Shown one piece after another: positions 49,729 to 56,465 of a stretch of 56,465 bases of DNA (positions are counted from its first letter, which is position 1; every line of letters starts with the position of its first letter). The notes under the pieces are model-generated. The model saw nothing but the letters and a program-made list of their open reading frames with translations. It made no database searches and was not told the origin of the DNA. The translations under genes were made by a program, and so were the position numbers. The DNA comes from a bacterium. Lineage in GTDB: Bacteria > Bacillota > Bacilli > Lactobacillales > Streptococcaceae. The stretch covers positions 1 through 56,465 of the forward strand of contig CAJNDD010000011.1 of assembly GCA_905221435.1 (NCBI GenBank). Reading direction: 5' to 3'.

Positions 49729-49793
49729 TTGACATATGGTGTAAATAAAGATAAACTATTTACTAGTTAATTAAATGGTTAAATACTAGTTAA
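49729..49793. promoter_or_regulatory. adcAII promoter with a cluster of AdcR-type boxes
   Basis: TTGACA (49729-49734), a 17-base spacer and TAAACT (49752-49757). Three AdcR-like 12-mers follow one another: TTTACTAGTTAA (49759-49770), TTAAATGGTTAA (49771-49782) and AATACTAGTTAA (49782-49793), each one or two bases off the consensus. Confidence 0.8.
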
Positions 49794-49802
49794 GGAGTAA
49801 CA

Positions 49803-50720
49803 ATGAAAAAAAGAACATTTCTATTATTAGTGGTAGGTCTCTTGGTTCTTGTCTTAGGAGCATGTGGTCAAAAAGAAAAACAAGAAGCAAAAGGAATGAA
49901 GATTGTAACAAGTTTTTACCCTATCTACGCCATGGTCAAAGAGGTATCGGGGGACTTGAATGATGTACGGATGATTCAGTCAAGTAGTGGGATTCACTCC
50001 TTTGAACCTTCAGCAAATGACATTGCTGCTATCTATGACGCGGATGTCTTTGTCTACCATTCTCATACGCTCGAATCTTGGGCTGGAAGTCTAGATCCTA
50101 ACTTGAAAAATTCAAAAGTTAAGGTTCTCGAAGCTTCTGAAGGGATGACCTTGGACCGTGTACCGGGCTTAGAAGATGTAGAAGCTGGTGACGGTATTGA
50201 TGAAAAAACACTCTACGACCCTCACACTTGGTTAGATCCAGAAAAAGCTGGCGAAGAAGCGCAAATTATCGCTGATAAACTTTCAGAGCTGGATAGTGAG
50301 CACAAAGAAACTTATCAAAAAAATGCGCAAGCCTTTATCAAAAAAGCTCAGGAATTGACTAAGAAATTTCAGCCTAAATTTGAAAAAGCGAGTCAGAAAA
50401 CATTTGTTACACAACACACAGCCTTTTCTTATCTCGCTAAACGCTTTGGTTTGAAACAACTTGGTATAGCAGGGATTTCCCCTGAACAAGAGCCAAGTCC
50501 GAGACAACTAACAGAAATTCAAGAATTCGTTAAGACCTATAAGGTTAAAACCATCTTTACTGAGAGCAATGCTTCTTCTAAAGTCGCTGAGACCTTGGTC
50601 AAATCAACAGGAGTTAGCCTAAAGACACTCAATCCTTTAGAAGCAGATCCTGAAAATGACAAAACTTACTTAGAAAATCTAGAAGAAAACATGAATGTTC
50701 TTGCAGAAGAATTAAAATGA
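49803..50720 (+). CDS. adcA2: zinc-binding lipoprotein AdcAII (Lmb-like)
   Basis: 305 residues. Lipobox LGAC with the lipidated Cys at residue 21. Cluster A-I metal-binding protein: zinc ligands are expected in SGIHSFEPS, DPHTWLDP, TQHTAFSY and the Glu in FTESNAS. It delivers zinc to the AdcCB importer (encoded elsewhere) and partners with Pht proteins. AAGGAG precedes the ATG. Under AdcR control by the cluster at 49759-49793. Its stop overlaps the ribosome site of the next pht gene, so the two are co-translated. Confidence 0.94.
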   Translation: MKKRTFLLLVVGLLVLVLGACGQKEKQEAKGMKIVTSFYPIYAMVKEVSGDLNDVRMIQSSSGIHSFEPSANDIAAIYDADVFVYHSHTLESWAGSLDPNLKNSKVKVLEASEGMTLDRVPGLEDVEAGDGIDEKTLYDPHTWLDPEKAGEEAQIIADKLSELDSEHKETYQKNAQAFIKKAQELTKKFQPKFEKASQKTFVTQHTAFSYLAKRFGLKQLGIAGISPEQEPSPRQLTEIQEFVKTYKVKTIFTESNASSKVAETLVKSTGVSLKTLNPLEADPENDKTYLENLEENMNVLAEELK

Positions 50721-50733
50721 GGAGATGATGAAA

Positions 50734-53700
50734 ATGAAGAAGAAATACCTTGCAGCAGGATCGGCTCTTGTCCTTTCCCTAAGCCTTTGCATCTATGCAT
50801 TGAACCAACACCAGGTAGAAGGAAACAAAGATAAAAATCGTGTGTCTTATGTCGATGGGAAGCAAGACACTAAAAAAACAGAGAATCAGACACCAGATCA
50901 AGTTAGCAAAAAAGAAGACATTCAGGCTGAACAAATTGTTGTGAAAATTACCGATCAAGGTTATGTGACTTCACATGGTGATCATTTCCATTATTACAAT
51001 GGTAAAGTTCCTTTTGACGCGATTTTCAGCGAAGAACTGTTGATGAAAGATGCCAATTATCAACTGAAAGACGCTGATATTGTCAACGAAATCAAAGGTG
51101 GCTACATTATCAAGGTGGATGGTAAGTATTATGTCTACCTTAAAGATGCGGCTCATGCTGATAATATTCGTACGAAAGACGAAATTGAGCGCCAAAAACA
51201 AGGTCATACTCATGATGTACCAACCTCTAACAGTGCAGTGGCGCTTGCTCAATCGCAAGGACGCTATACTACCGATGATGGCTACATCTTTAATCCATCT
51301 GATATTATAGAGGATACTGGTGATGCTTATATCGTACCTCACGGTGGACATTACCACTACATTCCTAAGAGTTCCTTGTCTGCTAGCGAATTGGCTGCTG
51401 CCCAAGCCTACCTCTCTGGAACTAGAAAACAAGCAAGTGTGACTGACTATCGTCTGACTCCAAACACAACTAGTCAAACTAGCAACTTGAGTCAAGAAGC
51501 TGAAACACCAAGCAATCAAGATGAGAGTCTTCAGAGTCTATTGCAACAGCTCTATGCTCTTCCACGTACTCAACGTTATGCTGAATCAGATGGCTTGATT
51601 TTTGACCCTGCTAAGATTTCAAGTAGAACACCGAGTGGAGTGGCGATTCCTCACGGAAATCACTATCATTTTATTCCATATACAAAGCTTTCTGCCTTGG
51701 AAGAAAAGATTGCACGTATGATTCCTTTATCTAGCGATAGTGGGAAGCCAACACCTTTGGAAAACCCAAGTAAACCAGCAGAGGATCCAGCTCAACCAGA
51801 TCATTCTCATAACCAAGACGGTGACCATGGAAGTCAGGATACCAACCATGAAGACCATGACCACGATGGAGAGGAGCATGACCACCATCACGGTGAAGAA
51901 CATGATCATGGTTTTGCAGCTGACCGTGTCATTAGTGAAGATGAGCAAGGGTTTGTAGTATCTCACGGAGACCACGCTCATTATTTCTTTAAGAAGGACT
52001 TGACTGCAGCCCAAATCAAAGCTGCTCAAGATCACTTGAAAGAAAATCATCAGCCGCAGCACGTTCAACCACTGGCAAAGACGGTGGAAAGTTTCTCGAG
52101 AGATGCGAGCGATGAAGAAAAAATCAAGTATATCTCACAGACCTACGGAGTACCGCTCGAAGCGATTCGCATTTCAAATGGATTCTTTGTCTTTGGAAAT
52201 CCGGATCAAGCCTATGATCCAACCCATATCCATCCCTATGCTGTTCGAAAAGAACATGTTCGTATTCCTCTCCAAACTGGAAACCCAGAACTGGATTTCC
52301 TAAATGAACTTTATACGACTGCTCTACGTGATGGGGTGTCTCCTTATAGTTTGCAAGTAGAAAATGGTAGTTTTGTGATTCCTCACGGCGACCACAATCA
52401 CTACATCAAGGTTCAAACCAAGGGCTATGAAGTGGCTTTGAAAAATAAGATTCCGGCCCTACAATCAACCTATCAACCTGGAGCATTTGATGAACAAACG
52501 GTTCTATCTAAGGTGGATCAACTGTTAGCAGATAGCAGAAGTCTCTACAAAGACCAGCCAATCATGCAGAGACGTGTTGAACTTGCTTTGGGGCAATTCA
52601 CCGAAAATATGAAAAAACTGGCAACAAACTCAACTGCTGGATACCTAGCAGCCTTGGATCTCTTTGATAAACAGTATATCCATGTGGATCAAAGTGTGGC
52701 ACCAGTTGAAACTTCACCTTTAGATAAGAAGTATCAAGCCCTTGTAGATAAGATTAATACATTGGATACAGATACTTATGGCTTGCCTAAGAAAGATCTT
52801 TTGGTACATTTGCAGGAAGCAAAACTAGCACAGGATGAGACAGAGTTGGCTGCCATTGAAGCGAAACTTCAGGCCTTGCAAGATTTCCGAGATCGGACAG
52901 GGGTTACAACAGTAGAGTACATCAAGTATTTCTATGAACATGTATCTGATGGTCGTTTGAGAGAAGAACTTCGGAACCGTGTTGCCCAGTTGACATGGGA
53001 ACTTTACCAGTCACAATCTTTCCTCAAAGCAACCGACTTGAACAAGTTATTCCCAACTATTTACCAAACTAAGCTAGAAGTAGAAGAAGCTCTCAAAGAA
53101 GAACCCGTTTCTACAAAAGCTGGTAAGACTATTCTAGATACGGAAAAAGTAGATAGTCAAACTGCTAAGACCGCCATCTATGAATTCCTAAAAGAACTCT
53201 ACGGTGATTTTATGCCAGAAGAGCGGATTAGCCATGTTAAGAAGGAAGAAGTGGATGCTCTTCTAACAAAAGCTGCCCAACTCCTAGCACGTGTCAAAGA
53301 AGATGGTGTCAAACAATCCCTAGCTGAAGAAGCAGCTAATATCAAAGCGGCTACTGAAAAGGAAAATGCAGACCTTGACGAAGCTAAAACACAACTTGAG
53401 GATCTTTTAAATCGTATTGCAGCGACTATCCAACGAGAGAAAAAAGAAGCAGAACAAGATCCGCAAACGGTGATCATCTATCAAAAACTTTATAATGTCT
53501 TGCTCTCTCTTCACAAGTACCTTGAGGATAATAAGGGATCAGATGCAGACTTTGAGCGTGTTGATGCCCTATTTGATCAACTCGCAGCCAAAAGTAGTGA
53601 TAAAGAAGGCCTCCTTACTCTAGCTAAAGAGATTATTAGCTTGAACCAAGAACTCCGTTCAAAATCAAGTGAAACTGCTAACCAATCTAAGTCTGAGAAA

Positions 53701-53781
53701 GATAGTGAAACAGCGACATCTCAAGCAAGCGAAAAGCAAGAGCAAAGTGAGTCTGACTCAAGTGCTCAACCAAACGAATAA
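50734..53781 (+). CDS. Pht family histidine-triad surface protein (PhtD/E-like)
   Basis: 1015 residues from ATG 50734 (AGGAG at 50720-50724; two earlier ATGs are too close). The N-terminal signal with LSLC and the opening VSYVDGKQ resemble PhtE/PhtD. Five HxxHxH triads are present (HGDHFHYY, HGGHYHYIPK, HGNHYHFIPY, HGDHAHYF, HGDHNHYI) plus a region of 12 His in about 38 residues (DNA 51799-51912), rich in Asp/Glu. The C-terminal third is helical with a module also found in the middle of the first Pht protein. Zinc-storage or transfer role to AdcAII inferred from family and operon. Name PhtD versus PhtE cannot be fixed by eye. Confidence 0.92.
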   Translation: MKKKYLAAGSALVLSLSLCIYALNQHQVEGNKDKNRVSYVDGKQDTKKTENQTPDQVSKKEDIQAEQIVVKITDQGYVTSHGDHFHYYNGKVPFDAIFSEELLMKDANYQLKDADIVNEIKGGYIIKVDGKYYVYLKDAAHADNIRTKDEIERQKQGHTHDVPTSNSAVALAQSQGRYTTDDGYIFNPSDIIEDTGDAYIVPHGGHYHYIPKSSLSASELAAAQAYLSGTRKQASVTDYRLTPNTTSQTSNLSQEAETPSNQDESLQSLLQQLYALPRTQRYAESDGLIFDPAKISSRTPSGVAIPHGNHYHFIPYTKLSALEEKIARMIPLSSDSGKPTPLENPSKPAEDPAQPDHSHNQDGDHGSQDTNHEDHDHDGEEHDHHHGEEHDHGFAADRVISEDEQGFVVSHGDHAHYFFKKDLTAAQIKAAQDHLKENHQPQHVQPLAKTVESFSRDASDEEKIKYISQTYGVPLEAIRISNGFFVFGNPDQAYDPTHIHPYAVRKEHVRIPLQTGNPELDFLNELYTTALRDGVSPYSLQVENGSFVIPHGDHNHYIKVQTKGYEVALKNKIPALQSTYQPGAFDEQTVLSKVDQLLADSRSLYKDQPIMQRRVELALGQFTENMKKLATNSTAGYLAALDLFDKQYIHVDQSVAPVETSPLDKKYQALVDKINTLDTDTYGLPKKDLLVHLQEAKLAQDETELAAIEAKLQALQDFRDRTGVTTVEYIKYFYEHVSDGRLREELRNRVAQLTWELYQSQSFLKATDLNKLFPTIYQTKLEVEEALKEEPVSTKAGKTILDTEKVDSQTAKTAIYEFLKELYGDFMPEERISHVKKEEVDALLTKAAQLLARVKEDGVKQSLAEEAANIKAATEKENADLDEAKTQLEDLLNRIAATIQREKKEAEQDPQTVIIYQKLYNVLLSLHKYLEDNKGSDADFERVDALFDQLAAKSSDKEGLLTLAKEIISLNQELRSKSSETANQSKSEKDSETATSQASEKQEQSESDSSAQPNE

Positions 53782-53787
53782 AAAGAA

Positions 53788-53822
53788 AGGCGAAGTAGCT
53801 GAGCTACCTCGTCTTTTTTAGT
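53788..53822. terminator. bidirectional terminator between pht and pepT
   Basis: GGCGAAGTAGC and GCTACCTCGTC pair around TGA, with T6 on the plus side and an A run on the other side. Confidence 0.85.
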
Positions 53823-55041
53823 CTTTATAGGATACAATACCAATGATGGTATCTACTGCGCGCTCCATGGTCTGAAGACTAACGTATTCAAAACGGCCGT
53901 GCATGTTTTCACCACCAGCAAAGATATTCGGAGTTGGAATACCCATAAAGGAAATCTTAGAACCGTCTGTCCCACCACGAATCGGTTCAATGATTGGCGT
54001 GATTCCAAGATCTTCCATAACGGCTTTGGCAATGGTAACGGGTGTCATGTCTTTCTCGATGACTTCTTTCATATTGTAGTACTGGTCTGTCAGACTCAAG
54101 GTTACTCTATTATTTCCAAGCTTTTGATTCATCTTATCAGCAATGTCCCGCATGGTTTCCTTACGAGCTTCAAAGGCATCTTTTTCAAAGTCGCGAATGA
54201 TGTAGCTTGCACGCGCCTCCTCGACACTACCGGACACATCCATGAGATGATAGAAACCTTGGTAACCATCTGTCAGCTCTGGTCGGTCATTCTCAGAAAG
54301 TTGATTATGAAAATCAATCGCCAGCTGAAGGGCATTGACCATCTGACCTTTGGCTGTGCCAGGGTGGACATTGCGCCCTTGGAAATGGAGGTCAGCAGCT
54401 GCTGCTGAGAAAGTCTCGTACTGGAGTTCCCCAAGTGGTCCTCCGTCAACAGTGTAGGCGAAATCAACATCAAAATCTTTAGCATCGAATTTGTTAGCAC
54501 CAACGCCAATTTCTTCATCTGGACCAAAACCAACTCGAATTTCACAATGCTTGATTTCGGGATGAGCAGTCAGGTATTCGATAGCAGTCATAATTTCAGC
54601 AATCCCAGACTTGTCATCAGCACCTAGCAAGGTCGTGCCATCAGTTGTGATAAGCGTTTGGCCATGATATTTTTCAAGGCTCTTGAAATCAGCAGGATCG
54701 AGTTTAAATCCAGAATCACCCAAGTCGATAGCTCCACCATCGTAATTTTCGATGACTTGCGGATTAACTCCTTCAGAATTAAAATCAGCTGTATCCATGT
54801 GGGAGATGAAGCCAATCTTGCGTGTCAAGCTTGGATCGTTAGCTGGTAAGGTACCAATCGCAAAACCATTTGGAAGGTAGTAGACATTTTGCAGACCGAC
54901 ACGTTTCATTTCGGGAATAAGAACATTGGTCGCAAAATCTACCTGGCTTTGCGTACTTGGAGTAGTAGTAGAGTGTTCATCAGAACGCGTATTGACCTTA
55001 ACGTAGGTCAAAAAACGATCTAAAAGGTTCGGATAAGTCAT
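53818..55041 (-). CDS. pepT: peptidase T (tripeptidase)
   Basis: 407 residues, M20B family. It removes the N-terminal residue of tripeptides in the cytoplasm. Zinc and catalytic motifs: [39 protein letters not shown] and MHGRFEYV (last His ligand). AAAGGAG precedes the ATG. Single-gene transcript, convergent with pht. Confidence 0.96.
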   Translation of the reverse strand: MTYPNLLDRFLTYVKVNTRSDEHSTTTPSTQSQVDFATNVLIPEMKRVGLQNVYYLPNGFAIGTLPANDPSLTRKIGFISHMDTADFNSEGVNPQVIENYDGGAIDLGDSGFKLDPADFKSLEKYHGQTLITTDGTTLLGADDKSGIAEIMTAIEYLTAHPEIKHCEIRVGFGPDEEIGVGANKFDAKDFDVDFAYTVDGGPLGELQYETFSAAAADLHFQGRNVHPGTAKGQMVNALQLAIDFHNQLSENDRPELTDGYQGFYHLMDVSGSVEEARASYIIRDFEKDAFEARKETMRDIADKMNQKLGNNRVTLSLTDQYYNMKEVIEKDMTPVTIAKAVMEDLGITPIIEPIRGGTDGSKISFMGIPTPNIFAGGENMHGRFEYVSLQTMERAVDTIIGIVSYKD

Positions 55042-55068
55042 AAAAACTCCTTTAATATCATTTTTTTC

Positions 55069-55097
55069 ATTGTATCATAGAATGGAGAGAAAGACAA
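55069..55097 (-). promoter_or_regulatory. pepT promoter (minus strand)
   Basis: TTGTCT (complement of 55092-55097), a 17-base spacer and an extended TGATACAAT (-10 = complement of 55069-55074). Confidence 0.7.
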
Positions 55098-55122
55098 AGA
55101 GGAGTAAATAAAAATAAAATGA

Positions 55123-55160
55123 ATGAAAGCGTTTATTTATGATATATTTCATGGTAAAAT
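55123..55160 (+). promoter_or_regulatory. hemH promoter with a cre-like site
   Basis: Extended TGGTAAAAT (-10 at 55155-55160). ATGAAAGCGTTTATTT (55123-55138) matches the cre core TGAAAGCGTT and lies over the weak -35 (TTTATT, 55132-55137); only the last CA is absent. CcpA control is possible. Confidence 0.5.
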
Positions 55161-55193
55161 GGTAATTGAAAAAAATATCACAAGGACATATCG

Positions 55194-56288
55194 ATGAAAA
55201 AAGCAATTTTAATGATGACATTCGGTTCGCCAGAAGAGATTACCTTTGAGAGTGTAGCGGATTTTTTTACCAATATTCGTCGTGGAGTTAGACCCAAGGA
55301 TCACGAGATTCAGACTCTCTATGACAACTATGTTCGTATAGGTGGAACACCGCTTCAGAGGATTACACGTGAGGAGGTCAGTCTAGTCAAGGAACGGTTA
55401 GGAGAAGAGTATGGCATCTACTTTGCTAACAAATTTTCTCACCCCTTTATCCCTGATGTGATCAAGCAGATGGAGGCTGATGGTGTTGAAGAGTGTATTT
55501 GTTTGATTTTGGAACCTCATTATTCCTTTTACTCAGTCATGGGGTATGAGAAGTTTCTGGAAAGTCAGCAGATCCGGTTTTTAGTCATTAAGAACTGGTA
55601 TCAGCAACAGTCTTTGCTGGACTTTTGGACAGATGAGATTAGCAAAATTTTACGGAACGATGTGGGAGAAGAGTCCTTTAAGGTAATCTTCTCAGCCCAT
55701 AGTGTTCCAATTTTTGCCTTGGACTTTGGAGATCCTTATATCGATCAGATTTTTGATAATAGCAAGTTAGTTGCTGAACAACTCGCTCTAACAACCGACC
55801 AGTATACCAATACTTGGCAGAGCGAGAGTGATATTGGAATCCCTTGGATTAAGCCAGATGTACTCGAGTATTTGCGAGAACAGAAACAACATCCAGAGCA
55901 TTATATTTTTGTACCAATTAGCTTTATCAGTGAGCACATCGAAGTCTTGTTTGATAACGATGTGGAATGTTATGATTTGTGTCAAGAATTAGGTATCACC
56001 TACCATCGCCCACCTATGCCCAATACAGATAGCCGTTTAATTGACGCTTTAGTTGCTACTGTAAGAGCCAATGAACATAAAAAATTTAAGGAATTTCTCC
56101 CAGAAGAAGAAACCTTTGATGAGCTAGCACCTTCAGCAACTACAAAGGACATCATGGAGAAGACAGACGACCTTCAGATGCCAGAATTTGTGAAAAAACT
56201 GATTGAGAAAAAAGGCCGTGAAAATGTGAAGATGCCTTACTTGATTAAAAAAATGCTCGAAAAGGCTGGTAAGTTACCAAAAGAGTAA
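55194..56288 (+). CDS. hemH: ferrochelatase (coproporphyrin type, HemH-like)
   Basis: 364 residues; the catalytic fold takes about 310 and a C-terminal extension of about 50 follows. It inserts iron into a porphyrin. TFGSPEEI at the start, FSAHSVPIF with the active His (about 183) and [11 protein letters not shown] with the catalytic Glu (about 264) identify the family. No other haem-synthesis gene is in the window and streptococci are known to lack the pathway, so it may act on scavenged porphyrin or work in reverse. The tail contains a duplicated 13-residue motif (MPxx[VI]KK[LM][IL]EKxG) 18 residues apart. Confidence 0.92.
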   Translation: MKKAILMMTFGSPEEITFESVADFFTNIRRGVRPKDHEIQTLYDNYVRIGGTPLQRITREEVSLVKERLGEEYGIYFANKFSHPFIPDVIKQMEADGVEECICLILEPHYSFYSVMGYEKFLESQQIRFLVIKNWYQQQSLLDFWTDEISKILRNDVGEESFKVIFSAHSVPIFALDFGDPYIDQIFDNSKLVAEQLALTTDQYTNTWQSESDIGIPWIKPDVLEYLREQKQHPEHYIFVPISFISEHIEVLFDNDVECYDLCQELGITYHRPPMPNTDSRLIDALVATVRANEHKKFKEFLPEEETFDELAPSATTKDIMEKTDDLQMPEFVKKLIEKKGRENVKMPYLIKKMLEKAGKLPKE

Positions 56289-56293
56289 AGAAA

Positions 56294-56322
56294 AAAGGAT
56301 TTAGCTTTAAGCTAGATCCTTT
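56294..56322 (+). terminator. hemH terminator
   Basis: AAAGGAT and ATCCTTT with inner TAGCTT/AAGCTA form a long hairpin; the T tract after it is weak. Confidence 0.6.
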
Positions 56323-56346
56323 ATCTGTCTTATTATGTGACTATTA

Positions 56347-56465
56347 GTCCGTCTCGCTCCGTAAGGTGCGAGACAAATAAACCACCCGCTATGCGGGTGC
56401 GCATCGAAGGTTATACCAAAAAAACTCCAAACGCGATACAATAAAGGTGTTCAAGCCAATTGTAA
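56347..56465. mobile_element. possible edge of an IS200/IS605-like element
   Basis: Two compact hairpins in a row, GTCTCGC..GCGAGAC (56351-56374) and CACCCGC-TAT-GCGGGTG (56383-56399), then a GC-richer stretch cut by the window end. Subterminal hairpins are typical of IS200/IS605 ends and the text reads like the leader before such a transposase, from memory only. No transposase codon is visible here, so the call is tentative. Confidence 0.4.

Overview
The window reads as chromosome from a low-GC Gram-positive coccus of the Streptococcus mitis group (S. mitis / S. oralis / S. pneumoniae neighbourhood). The evidence is the LicD proteins, a choline-binding Pce-type esterase, Pht histidine-triad proteins with AdcAII, AdcR-type operators, class Ib nrdHEF, and a gene order that I recall, from memory only, as pneumococcal in three blocks: alaS to mecA, lac-nrd-pts-pht, and adcAII-pht-pepT-hemH. 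Three LicD domains, an integral-membrane polymerase fused to LicD, and pce inside the same cluster suggest a commensal relative rather than S. pneumoniae itself.

Layout: (1) 1-832, the 3' end of an LPXTG surface protein. (2) 898-4290, an alanine-type T-box controlling a LOR-family gene and alaS. (3) 4297-5849, a cytoplasmic alpha-amylase on the minus strand with a CcpA-type site on its -35. (4) 6022-16500, an RNA methyltransferase that looks leaderless, followed by aroD-aroE-aroB-aroC-tyrA-ylbF-like, an internal terminator, aroA-aroK-pheA and an LCP cell-wall ligase. (5) 16533-25523, a teichoic-acid / phosphocholine locus: licD, GT2, a polymerase-LicD fusion, another licD and pce, with a Wzx flippase convergent to it. 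(6) mecA. (7) 26659-38783, a galactose/lactose regulon: galactitol-type PTS IIA-IIB-IIC, lacX, lacABCD, lacT, lacFEG, and lacR on the minus strand. (8) 38788-42582, nrdHEF on the minus strand with two NrdR-type boxes. (9) 42583-44814, an AT-rich island with one alpha/beta hydrolase. (10) ptsH-ptsI. (11) 46940-53820, a zinc-scavenging locus: pht, adcAII, pht, with AdcR-type sites. (12) pepT on the minus strand, hemH, and at the end two hairpins that look like the edge of an IS200/IS605-like element.

How they work together: the aro block turns dehydroquinate precursors into chorismate, phenylalanine and tyrosine precursors. The lac block imports lactose and galactose as 6-phosphates and degrades them through tagatose 6-phosphate. 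HPr and enzyme I, encoded downstream, feed both PTS systems, and CcpA-type sites sit on the amylase, galactitol-PTS and hemH promoters. The licD-pce locus probably builds, decorates and remodels phosphocholine teichoic acid. The Pht proteins and AdcAII capture zinc under AdcR control. The observations I rate most worth checking are the polymerase-LicD fusion in a rebuilt teichoic-acid locus with pce, the apparent leaderless methyltransferase, the identical 19-base A-rich element shared by two lac-regulon promoters, the NrdR box pair spaced 42 bp apart, and the contiguous ptsI-pht-adcAII-pht arrangement. All function calls rest on motif reading and memory; no database search was possible.
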